Shown here: positions 55,291 through 63,530 of the stretch, piece by piece
How positions within the stretch are numbered: the first letter of the stretch is position 1
How the letters are laid out: each line of letters begins with the position of its first letter
Assembly (NCBI RefSeq): GCF_016117655.1
Contig: NZ_CP064936.1
Span: 2,046,001-2,110,000, forward strand
Direction of reading: 5' to 3'
Length of the DNA stretch: 64,000 nucleotides
Source: Treponema peruense
GTDB taxonomy: Bacteria; Spirochaetota; Spirochaetia; Treponematales; Treponemataceae
The notes under the pieces: model-generated
The model's input: only the letters and a program-made list of their open reading frames with translations
Databases searched by the model: none
What the model was told of the DNA's origin: nothing
Translations under genes and position numbers: made by a program

Positions 55291-56313
55291 ATGTCAGAAA
55301 AAAAGACCAATAAAGGACTCTTTGTCTTTATAGCAGTCATTGTCATTGCAATTATACTAGCTGCAGCAAGCCTTATTCTGTCTTTAAGAAGCCCTGCAGA
55401 AATAAAAATAAACACTTCTTCTGAAAATTCAGGCCCGGCAAAAATTATACGCACATTCCGTGATACAAAAAAAAATCCCTACGGAAAAAAATATATTGCC
55501 CGGCTTGAAATCAAAGGAACAATCTGTGAAAGCGGCGATACATACAACCAGAAATGGCTTTTGAATACAATATCGGCACTTGCGCAGGACAAAAAAAATG
55601 AAGGTATAATTCTTTTCATAGACTCACCCGGCGGCGGAGTGTACGAGTCTGATGAAGCCTATCTTGCCCTTCTTGACTACAAAGAACAGACAGGCCGTCC
55701 TGTTTATGCCTATATGGGACAGCTTGCGGCAAGCGGTGGATACTACATTGCATGTGCCGCCGACTACATTATGGCAAACAGAAATACACTTACCGGAAGC
55801 ATCGGAGTAATTTCGGGACAGGTTTTTGACATTACAGAGCTTCTTCAGAAAAGCGGAATTAAGTCAGAAACTATCCATGCCGGAAAAAACAAAAACATGG
55901 GAAACTTCAATGAACCGTTCAGCAGCGAACAGCGTCAGATAATGCAGTCCGTAGCCGATGAATGTTATGAACAGTTTACAAATATTGTAAGCGAGAGCCG
56001 TTCTCTTCCCATAGACAAAGTCAAATCACTCGCTGACGGAAGAATCTATACTGCAAAGCAGGCCAAAGAAAACGGACTCATTGACGAAACAGGAACATTC
56101 AGCGAAATTGAATCTGCAATGAAAGAAAACGAACTTGACGGAACAGAATGTGTTACACAGACATTCCGTTTTGAAAAGAAAGAAAATATCTACAATATGA
56201 TTACAGGAATATACCACAGCGCAGAAACACTTGCAGAAGTTCTGTCAGGTACAGGAGCGCAGTCAGCCCTTAAAGACAAAAACGGCCTTCCGCTCTACTA
56301 TTATTCACGCTGA
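55291..56313 (+). CDS. sppA: Signal peptide peptidase SppA, short type
   Basis: Membrane-anchored Ser/Lys protease that degrades cleaved signal peptides. One N-terminal membrane segment (about 8-32), then a ClpP-like domain. FIDSPGGGVYESDEAY, the nucleophile Ser in QLAASGGYYIACAAD, TLTGSIGVISG and the Lys region KSETIHAGKNKNMG are present, followed by DGRIYTAKQAKENGLID. At 340 aa it is the short form. It converges on the 56931 regulator with a 6-bp gap. Confidence 0.92.
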   Translation: MSEKKTNKGLFVFIAVIVIAIILAAASLILSLRSPAEIKINTSSENSGPAKIIRTFRDTKKNPYGKKYIARLEIKGTICESGDTYNQKWLLNTISALAQDKKNEGIILFIDSPGGGVYESDEAYLALLDYKEQTGRPVYAYMGQLAASGGYYIACAADYIMANRNTLTGSIGVISGQVFDITELLQKSGIKSETIHAGKNKNMGNFNEPFSSEQRQIMQSVADECYEQFTNIVSESRSLPIDKVKSLADGRIYTAKQAKENGLIDETGTFSEIESAMKENELDGTECVTQTFRFEKKENIYNMITGIYHSAETLAEVLSGTGAQSALKDKNGLPLYYYSR

Positions 56314-56319
56314 ATAAAG

Positions 56320-56931
56320 TCAGTTGCTGTCCAGACTTTTTATTACAGACACCAGTTCAGGAAACGAAAGCGGCTTTCTAAAATAATGGTTTACACCAAG
56401 TTCCCTGCACTGGCGCTCCGTTTCTTCATCCTGCATGGCTGTTACGACAATAATCACAGGTTTTCCGAAAGCATCACTTCCCTGAATATGCCTGCACAGT
56501 TTTATACCGTCAATTCCGGGAAGATTCAAATCAAGAACAAGACATTTTGGACGCTTGACAACCATTGCTTCACCTGCTTCAAACCCGTTGAATGCCTGCG
56601 AAACTTTTGCCCCGGGAATATTCTTTTCTATATAATGCGCCATAACATTATTGAATCCTTCATCGTCGTCAACAAGAAGAATTGAAATATCGTTTTCGAC
56701 TTCAAGATTTTTGCAGTTTGCCAGAACTTCAGTAGGAATACGCATATTTCTCTGGCGCATAAATTCAACAAGATCATCGGGATAAATACGGTACTGGCCG
56801 CCGGGAGTCTTGAATGCCTTTAAATAATCATTGCGAATCCAGTTGATTGCAGTCTGGTTAACAACACCGCATATATTAGCAACCTCAAGGGCTGAATACA
56901 TAATCGAAGAAGTAGGTTTATTCTGTTTCAC
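56320..56931 (-). CDS. HTH (MerR/excisionase-like) protein with C-terminal receiver domain
   Basis: Unusual response regulator with the DNA-binding domain first. A MerR/BldC-like helix-turn-helix is at about 10-60 (YSALEVANICGVVNQTAINW...TPGGQYRIY), and a receiver domain is at about 80-203 with acidic DDD, D134 as phospho-acceptor (LVLDLNLPG) and Lys in FRKPLS. The start is GTG 56931 (no good ATG fits). No histidine kinase is adjacent, so it is an orphan regulator. Confidence 0.82.
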   Translation of the reverse strand: MKQNKPTSSIMYSALEVANICGVVNQTAINWIRNDYLKAFKTPGGQYRIYPDDLVEFMRQRNMRIPTEVLANCKNLEVENDISILLVDDDEGFNNVMAHYIEKNIPGAKVSQAFNGFEAGEAMVVKRPKCLVLDLNLPGIDGIKLCRHIQGSDAFGKPVIIVVTAMQDEETERQCRELGVNHYFRKPLSFPELVSVIKSLDSN

Positions 56932-56960
56932 TTTTCACACCATAACACAATTTAAAATAA

Positions 56961-57575
56961 TTATCTACTAAAATCATATTCCAAAATTACGTTGCGTATC
57001 ATTTTATACGAAAATCCTTTGCGTATCAGGGACTTTTCGGCACCCTCTGCACTTCCGTTAAGGCGGCAGTATTTTTCAAGGGCACGAGCGCATATTTGTT
57101 TTTCATCATTTTCGCTAAAAAATTCATCCAGGGCTTTTGAAGCAGCTGTACGCTCTACATTACGTGCGGTAAGTTCGGCAGAAAGTCTCAGGCGACCTTC
57201 ACAGTGGTCTGTTGAACGGCTCCGAAGCCACGCGCCTGCAAAGCGCTCGTCATTAAGATACCCGACCTTTTCAAGAAAGTCCAGACACTCTTGGGCCGAC
57301 GCCTTGTCCACATCTTTTTTGATAAGCTTGGAATAAAGTCCAGCCCTGCACTGCTCTGCGCGTGAAAGATAACGCATTGCAAGCCTTTCTGCAGAAAACA
57401 CCAGTGCCGCATTAAGAATGTCGGCCCACTGTTCGTCAGAAAATTCAACACTTTCTTCAAGAACATCAGTTGAGAGAATAGAAAGATATTCCGCACGCAA
57501 AAAAAATGCAGACCCTGCATCCGGCGTAATTTCGTAAACACCGGGCAAAGTCTGCTTTATTCCACGAATAACCAT
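56961..57575 (-). CDS. recX: RecX-family regulatory protein
   Basis: RecA-modulating protein made of repeated three-helix units. YLSRAEQCRAGLYSKL (first unit), CLDFLEKVGYLNDERFAGAWLRSRS (second, shown by its blocks VGYLNDERFA) and LIRKGFSYKMIRNVI (third) match the family. ATG 57575 gives 204 aa; a longer frame would run into rpsI. It lies 16 bp after rpsI, so it shares the ribosomal-protein transcript. recA is not in the window. Confidence 0.82.
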   Translation of the reverse strand: MVIRGIKQTLPGVYEITPDAGSAFFLRAEYLSILSTDVLEESVEFSDEQWADILNAALVFSAERLAMRYLSRAEQCRAGLYSKLIKKDVDKASAQECLDFLEKVGYLNDERFAGAWLRSRSTDHCEGRLRLSAELTARNVERTAASKALDEFFSENDEKQICARALEKYCRLNGSAEGAEKSLIRKGFSYKMIRNVILEYDFSR

Positions 57576-57591
57576 TCGCAGCAGATATAGT

Positions 57592-57984
57592 TTAGCGCTT
57601 GCTGAACTGGAATCTTCTGCGGGCTCCACGCTGACCGTACTTTTTGCGTTCAACCATGCGTGAATCACGTGTAAGATAACCGTTGGCCTTGAGTGAAGGA
57701 CGGCAGTTTGGATCTACCTGAGTAAGTGCACGTGAAAGACCGTGAAGACAAGCTGCTGCCTGTCCGTTAAGTCCGCCACCGCAAACATTAATCAGAATAT
57801 CAAACTTGTTGTCGTTTGATGTAACCAAAAGCGGCTGGTGTACAAGGCGAACCTGAGCATCACTGCTGAAATAGTCCTTTATATCCTTTCCGTTAACAAC
57901 AATCTTGCCTGAACCTTCGCGCAAAAATACGCGGGCTACAGCAGTCTTTCTTCTTCCTGTTCCGATTGCAATATTCTTTACCAC
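57592..57984 (-). CDS. rpsI: Ribosomal protein S9
   Basis: Small-subunit protein of 130 aa with the family start GTGRRKTAVARVFL and the tail ending QFSKR that reaches the P site. The start is GTG 57984 behind a GGAG site, 12 bp after rplM, the standard L13-S9 operon. Confidence 0.96.
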   Translation of the reverse strand: MVKNIAIGTGRRKTAVARVFLREGSGKIVVNGKDIKDYFSSDAQVRLVHQPLLVTSNDNKFDILINVCGGGLNGQAAACLHGLSRALTQVDPNCRPSLKANGYLTRDSRMVERKKYGQRGARRRFQFSKR

Positions 57985-57996
57985 GATAGACTCCTA

Positions 57997-58425
57997 TTAC
58001 ACTTCAAGAGATTTTGGATTCTGTGCTGCATGAGGATGCTCAGAACCGGCATAAATCTTAACGTTATCAATCATGCGGCGTCCAAGACGTCCATGAGGAA
58101 GCATTCCGGCAATTGTTCTTCTAAGAGGCTCTGTCGGATTCTTTGCAATAAGTTCGTTGAAAGAATATGAACGAAGACCGCGTACGAAACCTGTGTAATG
58201 GCGATAGAGCATATCGTCACTCTTGTTTCCGCTAACCTGAATCTTGTCTGCGTTAACGATTACAACATAGTCTCCGCAGAGTACGTTTGGTGTAAAAGTA
58301 GGCTTGTTCTTTCCGCGAAGAACTGCAGCTACTGCAGAAGCAACACGGCCCAATGTCTTTCCTGATGCATCAATGATGTACCAGTCGTGCTTAACATCGT
58401 TTCCTTTTTCAAAAATTGTTTTCAT
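57997..58425 (-). CDS. rplM: Ribosomal protein L13
   Basis: Large-subunit protein of 142 aa. WYIIDASGKTLGRVAS, GDYVVIVNADKIQVSG and GMLPHGRLGRRMIDNVKIYAG are family hallmarks. The leader of about 93 nt holds a 10-bp hairpin and may be an autoregulatory site. Confidence 0.96.
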   Translation of the reverse strand: MKTIFEKGNDVKHDWYIIDASGKTLGRVASAVAAVLRGKNKPTFTPNVLCGDYVVIVNADKIQVSGNKSDDMLYRHYTGFVRGLRSYSFNELIAKNPTEPLRRTIAGMLPHGRLGRRMIDNVKIYAGSEHPHAAQNPKSLEV

Positions 58426-58451
58426 GTATATATACCTTCAAATAAACATTG

Positions 58452-58480
58452 CGTCCGAAAGTTTGCATCTCTTCCGAACG
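58452..58480 (-). promoter_or_regulatory. rplM leader hairpin
   Basis: On the minus strand, CGTTCGGAAG pairs with CTTTCGGACG (two G-U pairs). The CGGAC of the second arm can alternatively pair with GTCCG just upstream, so two exclusive folds are possible, as in ribosomal-protein leader switches. Confidence 0.5.
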
Positions 58481-58524
58481 TTTACGGACCTTAGCTGTTG
58501 TCCATAATATATACGGGGTAATAT

Positions 58525-58554
58525 AATATATCATTTTTAAGACATATTAGTCAA
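58525..58554 (-). promoter_or_regulatory. rplM-rpsI-recX promoter
   Basis: On the minus strand, -35 TTGACT, an 18-nt spacer and -10 TATATT; transcription should start near 58518. Confidence 0.65.
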
Positions 58555-58591
58555 TTACAACAGCTGAATATGAGTCCGAATTTATTAAAAT

Positions 58592-58843
58592 TTACTTGTT
58601 TTCCTGATTCTTTTTTGCAGCTTCTTCTGCAGCCTTTGCAGCAAGTTCTTCTTTTTTTGCTTCTTTCTTGTCCTTAATGTCTGCAAATCCTATAAAAACG
58701 GCAACCAGACCAATAAATGCAGAAAGCACAGGTGCACATCCCTTAAGGAAAGCAATTACATCAACTCCCCAGGCAAGTCCCTGCGGAAGGCATGCAAACA
58801 CACAAAATGCAACAAGTAAAATACCAACAATCAATGCAACCAT
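58592..58843 (-). CDS. Small membrane protein with charged tail
   Basis: 83 aa, family not recognised. Two hydrophobic segments (about 2-22 and 36-54) precede a Lys/Glu/Ala helix (KDKKEAKKEELAAKAAEEA) likely to form a coiled coil in the cytoplasm. A GGAG ribosome-binding site precedes the ATG, and a promoter (-35 TTGACC, 17-nt spacer, -10 AATAAT) lies at 58881-58909. The good signals argue that this short gene is real. Confidence 0.7.
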   Translation of the reverse strand: MVALIVGILLVAFCVFACLPQGLAWGVDVIAFLKGCAPVLSAFIGLVAVFIGFADIKDKKEAKKEELAAKAAEEAAKKNQENK

Positions 58844-58956
58844 AATATACTCCTATAAAAAGTCGGCAGATTTTTATACTATTATTCCATTATTTGCATA
58901 TATGGTCAATGTCAACTCTAATCAACATTTTTCTTCTATAATATAGCAACAAAACA

Positions 58957-59289
58957 CTACATCAGTCTGGACAGAATCATATAAAACAATGTGCTTCCAA
59001 GAATGCTCACCATGGAATTCTTGAACACCAGGTGAAGAACAGCAGCAGCTGCTACACAAATAAAATATGGTATTCCGTAAGGAGCAGTTGTATATTCAAC
59101 ATCCTTAAAGCAGTAAACTACAAGAATCGCCATAATCATCGGGGGAGCATATTTTTCTATAAACTTGATTATGGCAGGCGGTTCTTTTTTGCTGAACACA
59201 ACAAAAGGAAGTACTCTTGTAGACAAAACCACCAGTGCCGAAACAATAACCGCAATTACCGCATCTGAAAGTGACAAAGGCCCGTTCAT
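58957..59289 (-). CDS. azlD: AzlD-family branched-chain amino-acid export subunit
   Basis: Small membrane subunit, 110 aa with about four hydrophobic segments, of the AzlCD exporter. The TRVLPFVVFSKKEPPAIIKFIEKYAPPMIMAILVVYC stretch (blocks RVLPFVVF and YAPPMIMA) is typical. Its start overlaps the azlC stop by 4 bp, so it forms a coupled pair. Confidence 0.88.
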   Translation of the reverse strand: MNGPLSLSDAVIAVIVSALVVLSTRVLPFVVFSKKEPPAIIKFIEKYAPPMIMAILVVYCFKDVEYTTAPYGIPYFICVAAAAVLHLVFKNSMVSILGSTLFYMILSRLM

Positions 59290-60035
59290 TTATTTTCCCC
59301 TTCGTTTTTGTTTATTCTGTAATTTTTGAAGAAAGCCGGTCCACGCAGTAAAAGCATTACCCCCATTCCAAAACAAATAGCAACCCAGATTATGTTTGAA
59401 GCGGCAAAGACTCCCGTTTTGTAAAGCACAACCGTCACCGCAGTTGTCAGAATTCCGATTACAGCCGGAACAAAATCATGGTTCTGCTTAATCTGTTCAA
59501 TTGTAAGAACAACAAAAAGTGCCGTCAGTGCAAAATCTACACCGTTAAGGTACTGTGCAAGATTGTATTTTTCAAGAACACTGAATGCAACGGCTCCAAT
59601 CACGCTTCCCAAAACCCAGTATGACTGGTCAAGAAGGGAAATTGCAAAATACATTGCGCCTTTATTTACGTTGTCAGGAAGTTCAAGTCCCGAAACAAGG
59701 GCAAAAGTTTCGTCGGTAATGGCAAAAACAAGATACGGTTTGTAAATGCCCATATTCTTGTACTTGCCGATAAGTGAAAGTCCGTAAAAAACATGGCGTA
59801 TTCCGATCAAAAGCTGAACAACTATCATTACAGAAAGCCCTGCCCCAGATGCAAGAAGTCCTACTGCAAAATACTGGCCCGAACCCGTATACATTGTAAG
59901 ACTCATCAAAAGTGACATCCACCATGGGTAGCCGGCCTGAACAATCATAAGCCCGAACGGAATACCGATTGCAATATAACCGAAAAAAATCGGCGCCGTA
60001 ATCTTCAGCGCCTGACGAAAAATATAAGCATTCAT
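59286..60035 (-). CDS. azlC: AzlC-family branched-chain amino-acid exporter
   Basis: Large membrane subunit of 249 aa with about six hydrophobic segments. PIFFGYIAIGIPFGLM, TMYTGSGQYFAVGLLASG and IGIRHVFYGLSLI are diagnostic. In Bacillus, AzlCD exports leucine-type amino acids. The -10 of its promoter ends 8 nt before the ATG, so the leader is 1-2 nt. Confidence 0.9.
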   Translation of the reverse strand: MNAYIFRQALKITAPIFFGYIAIGIPFGLMIVQAGYPWWMSLLMSLTMYTGSGQYFAVGLLASGAGLSVMIVVQLLIGIRHVFYGLSLIGKYKNMGIYKPYLVFAITDETFALVSGLELPDNVNKGAMYFAISLLDQSYWVLGSVIGAVAFSVLEKYNLAQYLNGVDFALTALFVVLTIEQIKQNHDFVPAVIGILTTAVTVVLYKTGVFAASNIIWVAICFGMGVMLLLRGPAFFKNYRINKNEGENK

Positions 60036-60043
60036 TTCAGGTT

Positions 60044-60072
60044 ATTATATACAAAATATAAACTAATTGCAA
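60044..60072 (-). promoter_or_regulatory. azlCD promoter, nearly leaderless
   Basis: On the minus strand, -35 TTGCAA, a 17-nt spacer and perfect -10 TATAAT ending 8 nt before ATG 60035. Confidence 0.7.
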
Positions 60073-60211
60073 TTTTTACAAATTCATTCAGTTTTTGAAC
60101 AGGCTGAATTTTACCCCGTTTTTTACCGGAATTTATTATAAATCTATTGACAATTTTGCCCAATAAGTGGAAAGTAACTTTAACAATATAAGACAGAGGA
60201 GTTGTACCGGG

Positions 60212-61402
60212 GTGAACGGAAGTACAGTTTCTATCGACCATGTTTCAAAGCATTTTGGAAATTTCCATGCGCTTGACAACATCAATTTTACTATCAAACA
60301 GGGTGAATTTTTTTCACTTCTCGGTCCTTCAGGCTGCGGTAAAACAACGCTTTTAAGAATAATTGCCGGATTCGAATTCCCCGATGAGGGAGCGGTTCTT
60401 TTTGATGACAAGGATATAGTTCCGCTTCCGCCCAACAAGAGACAAAGCAATACTGTTTTCCAGAGTTATGCGCTTTTTCCTCACATGACGGTTTATGAAA
60501 ATGTAGCTTTTCCGCTCAGATTAAGAAAAGTAGACAAAAATACAATTGACGAAAAGGTCAGAAATTACCTGCATCTTGTTCAGCTTGACCAGCATATTTT
60601 CAAAAAGCCCAACCAGCTTTCGGGCGGTCAGAGACAGCGTGTTGCCATAGCCAGAGCCCTTATCAACGAGCCCAAAGTTCTTCTTCTTGACGAACCGCTT
60701 TCTGCACTTGATGCAAAGCTCAGGGCAAATCTTCTTGTTGATCTGGACGCACTTCATGACAAAATAGGCATTACATTCATCTACGTTACCCATGACCAGA
60801 GTGAAGCCCTTGCCGTAAGTGACAGAATTGCCGTAATGAACGCAGGAAAAGTTCTTCAGGTAGGAACACCATTTGAAATTTACGAAAGTCCTGCGACACA
60901 GTTTGTAGCACAGTTTATCGGAGACACAAATCTTTTTGAAAGCACTGTTGTGTCATGCGAAAATCACCAGACTCCGGGAAAAGACCCTGACTTTATGGTA
61001 ACGCTCAACACTCCGTCACTCGGACTGCAGGCCCAGCTTAAGGGCGACACACAGGCTACCAAGGAAGAAGACAAAAACATTCTTGTAACCGACTACGAGC
61101 ATACTGACGAAGGACAGAAAGTCTGCTTTACAATCAGACCTGAAAAAATAAGAATCACACTCGATGAACCCGATGTTCACGGAAGAAAAGACATCAACGT
61201 ATTCAAGGGAATTGTTGAAGAACCCGTATACACAGGTTTCCAGTCAAAATTCTATGTAAGGCTCGAAAACGGAACAATAATCAAAGTTTTCAAGCAGCAC
61301 ACAAATTATCTTGATGACGGCCCTGAAATTGCATGGAAAGATAAAGTCTACGTTTCCTGGTCTGCAGAAGACGGATACATCGTAGAGGACATCAACGCAT
61401 GA
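60212..61402 (+). CDS. potA: Spermidine/putrescine ABC importer, ATP-binding protein
   Basis: ATPase of the polyamine importer. Walker A GPSGCGKTT (about 38-46), Q-loop FQSYALFPHMT, signature LSGGQRQR, Walker B LLLDEPLSALD, H-loop VTHDQSEA, then a TOBE-type C-terminal domain (about 290-395). GTG 60212 is chosen because an AGAGGAG site lies 10 nt upstream; a longer frame would begin before it. It overlaps potB (ATGA). Confidence 0.92.
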   Translation: MNGSTVSIDHVSKHFGNFHALDNINFTIKQGEFFSLLGPSGCGKTTLLRIIAGFEFPDEGAVLFDDKDIVPLPPNKRQSNTVFQSYALFPHMTVYENVAFPLRLRKVDKNTIDEKVRNYLHLVQLDQHIFKKPNQLSGGQRQRVAIARALINEPKVLLLDEPLSALDAKLRANLLVDLDALHDKIGITFIYVTHDQSEALAVSDRIAVMNAGKVLQVGTPFEIYESPATQFVAQFIGDTNLFESTVVSCENHQTPGKDPDFMVTLNTPSLGLQAQLKGDTQATKEEDKNILVTDYEHTDEGQKVCFTIRPEKIRITLDEPDVHGRKDINVFKGIVEEPVYTGFQSKFYVRLENGTIIKVFKQHTNYLDDGPEIAWKDKVYVSWSAEDGYIVEDINA

Positions 61403-62436
61403 GCGCGGAGGTTTCGCCTGTGACAAAAACGGCATCAAAGAAAGACAAACTCCAAAAAAAGGAGCATAGCCTTCAGCTTAAGGTCGCCGCAAAGGCTTAT
61501 TCCGCAAAGTACAAAAAAAAGAACCCCGGTCCTGCCTATGCCTGGCCTATGGGACTGTGGTTTTCTGTATTCTTTGCTGTTCCGCTTCTTATAATTCTGT
61601 GCTATTCCTTTATGAAAAGAGATGTCTACGGTGGAGTCGTAAGCGAATTCTCACTCAAGGCATACAAACAGATGTTTTCCCCGGCTTACGGTGTTGTTTT
61701 CCTAAGAACGCTTGTAATAACGGTAATAGCTACGGTAATTACAATTCTTATTTCCCTTCCGTGCGGATACGCAATGGCCCGCAGCAGACACCAGACGCTT
61801 CTTCTTATTCTTGTAGTTGTTCCGTTTCTTACGAACAGCCTTATAAGAATTTTTGCATGGATGACTATTCTTGGCGACAACGGAATGCTCAACATGACAG
61901 GAAAATTTTTCTTTGACCTGTGGCACAAAATATTCCCCGGAGACGGAACAGCGGTTTTTGTTCCCGGAAAATTCATGTTTACAAAAGGCTCTGTCATTCT
62001 CGTAAATATTTACATGTATCTGCCATACGCCATTCTGCCGGTTTTTACAGCCGTGGACAGATTTGACTTTACACTCATCGAAGCGGCACGTGACCTTGGC
62101 GCAACAAAAGCCCAGTCTATGCTCAAAGTTCTTGTTCCGGGAATAAGAAGCGGAATCATGAGTGCAATTATCTTTACATTTATTCCTATCTTCGGAAACT
62201 ATACTGTTCCGCAGCTGGTCGGTGGAAAAGACAGTTACATGCTGGGAAACATAATTGTTGACCAGGTTCAGAAAGTAAGAAACTGGCCGCTCGCTTCTGC
62301 ATTCAGCATGGTGATTACTCTCATAAGTATGGCTGGTGTTCTTCTTATGCTGTCTTCAGGAAAAAAAGAAGCCGGTCTTAAAAAAATGCAGAATAAAGAA
62401 GATACTTCGGCAAAACTTGCGGGAGGAATTCAATGA
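61399..62436 (+). CDS. potB: Spermidine/putrescine ABC importer, permease 1
   Basis: Membrane permease with about six segments after a charged N-terminal extension (residues 1-50, Lys-rich, longer than in E. coli PotB). The EAARDLGATKAQSMLKVLVPGIRSGI loop (EAA motif, near 230) couples to PotA. At 345 aa it is slightly long. It overlaps both potA and potC by 4 bp. Confidence 0.92.
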   Translation: MSAEVSPVTKTASKKDKLQKKEHSLQLKVAAKAYSAKYKKKNPGPAYAWPMGLWFSVFFAVPLLIILCYSFMKRDVYGGVVSEFSLKAYKQMFSPAYGVVFLRTLVITVIATVITILISLPCGYAMARSRHQTLLLILVVVPFLTNSLIRIFAWMTILGDNGMLNMTGKFFFDLWHKIFPGDGTAVFVPGKFMFTKGSVILVNIYMYLPYAILPVFTAVDRFDFTLIEAARDLGATKAQSMLKVLVPGIRSGIMSAIIFTFIPIFGNYTVPQLVGGKDSYMLGNIIVDQVQKVRNWPLASAFSMVITLISMAGVLLMLSSGKKEAGLKKMQNKEDTSAKLAGGIQ

Positions 62437-63296
62437 AAAATCCCTTTCTTATTTTCAAACGCCGCGAAGCAAAACATGAGTCGGCAAGACATGCAAAACG
62501 CAACTGGAAGAAGCGTAACACGACTTTTTCTGTTTCCAATACAGTTTTGTGCCTGTCACTTCTGTTTCTTTTTATTCCGCTTTTTGTAATTGTTCTGTAT
62601 TCGTTCAATGCGTCAAAGGACACACGTTTTACACAGTTTTCTTTTGTCTGGTACCAGAAGCTCATCTTTGAGTCAAAACCGCTCTGGCAGGCACTTCTGA
62701 ACAGCATGATTGTAGCCGTTTCTTCGTCGCTCGTTGCTACAATTCTGGGAACAATGGCTTCTATCGGAATAAGCTGGTACAAATTCTTCGGAAAATCGTA
62801 CATCCAGAGCATAAGTTTTCTTCCCATGGTTCTTCCCGAAGTTATTATGGGTATTTCCATGCTCATTTTCTTTAGCGGAATAAAGCTTTCACTCGGTTTG
62901 TTTACAATTTTTATTGCCCATACAACTTTCTGTCTTCCGTTCGTTTATCTTATGGTAAGTGCCAGAGTTGATGAATTTGACTATTCTATTATTGAAGCAA
63001 GCCATGATCTTGGTGCAAATGAAGTCCAGACTCTATTCCGAGTTATAATTCCTGCAATTATGCCGGGAATAATGTCGGGCTTTATGATGAGCATTACAAT
63101 GTCGCTGGAAGATTACGTTATTACGGCTCTTGTAAGCGGACCGGGAAGTACAACACTGCCTCTTTACGTTTATTCAATGATCAGATTCGGGGTAAGTCCT
63201 GTAATTAACGCACTTTCTTTTGTTCTTATTCTTGCAATCTGCTCAATTGCCATTATGCTTAGAAAAGGACTCAAGACATTTGCTGCTTCGCGTTAA
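62433..63296 (+). CDS. potC: Spermidine/putrescine ABC importer, permease 2
   Basis: Second permease, 287 aa, with a Lys/Arg-rich N-terminus, six membrane segments and the coupling loop EASHDLGANEVQTLFRVIIPAI (near 188-205). It ends at a hairpin (63301-63329), after which an inserted repeat separates it from potD. Confidence 0.92.
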   Translation: MKNPFLIFKRREAKHESARHAKRNWKKRNTTFSVSNTVLCLSLLFLFIPLFVIVLYSFNASKDTRFTQFSFVWYQKLIFESKPLWQALLNSMIVAVSSSLVATILGTMASIGISWYKFFGKSYIQSISFLPMVLPEVIMGISMLIFFSGIKLSLGLFTIFIAHTTFCLPFVYLMVSARVDEFDYSIIEASHDLGANEVQTLFRVIIPAIMPGIMSGFMMSITMSLEDYVITALVSGPGSTTLPLYVYSMIRFGVSPVINALSFVLILAICSIAIMLRKGLKTFAASR

Positions 63297-63300
63297 GATA

Positions 63301-63329
63301 AAAAGGCCGTTGTAACATGCGGTCTTTTA
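63301..63329 (+). terminator. Hairpin after potC
   Basis: AAAAGGCCG pairs with CGGTCTTTT (one G-U pair) around an 11-nt loop; the second arm is T-rich, so it may attenuate transcription into potD. Confidence 0.6.
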
Positions 63330-63350
63330 TATTCATTTTTTCTTCAAAAA

Positions 63351-63524
63351 CTTCAAATATTTTTATAGGAGGAGTATAAAAAATCCGCCGAAATGGCGTC
63401 GGCTTTTTTATCTCAAAGTTCGCTTCGCGAACTTTCTTTATTGAACTGCGTTTTTCACTTCGTTGCAAAACGCAATAAAAACATTTTCGACTGTTGAAAC
63501 AGTCTTCAAATATTTTTATAGGAG
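63351..63524 (+). repeat. Hairpin-rich insertion between potC and potD, flanked by 21-bp direct repeats
   Basis: Identical 21-bp repeats, each ending in the ribosome-binding site ATAGGAG, lie at 63351-63371 and 63504-63524. The 132 bp between them hold a terminator-like GCCGA/TCGGC hairpin with T6 (63387-63410) and hairpins AAAGTTCG/CGAACTTT (63415-63435), TGCGTTTT/AAAACGCA (63447-63474) and GACTGTT/AACAGTC (63489-63504). Confidence 0.8.
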
Positions 63525-63530
63525 AATATT

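Noticed and set aside
63351-63524. 21-bp direct repeats as phage or integrative-element attachment sites
   Set aside because: Only 132 bp lie between them, with no integrase or coding sequence.
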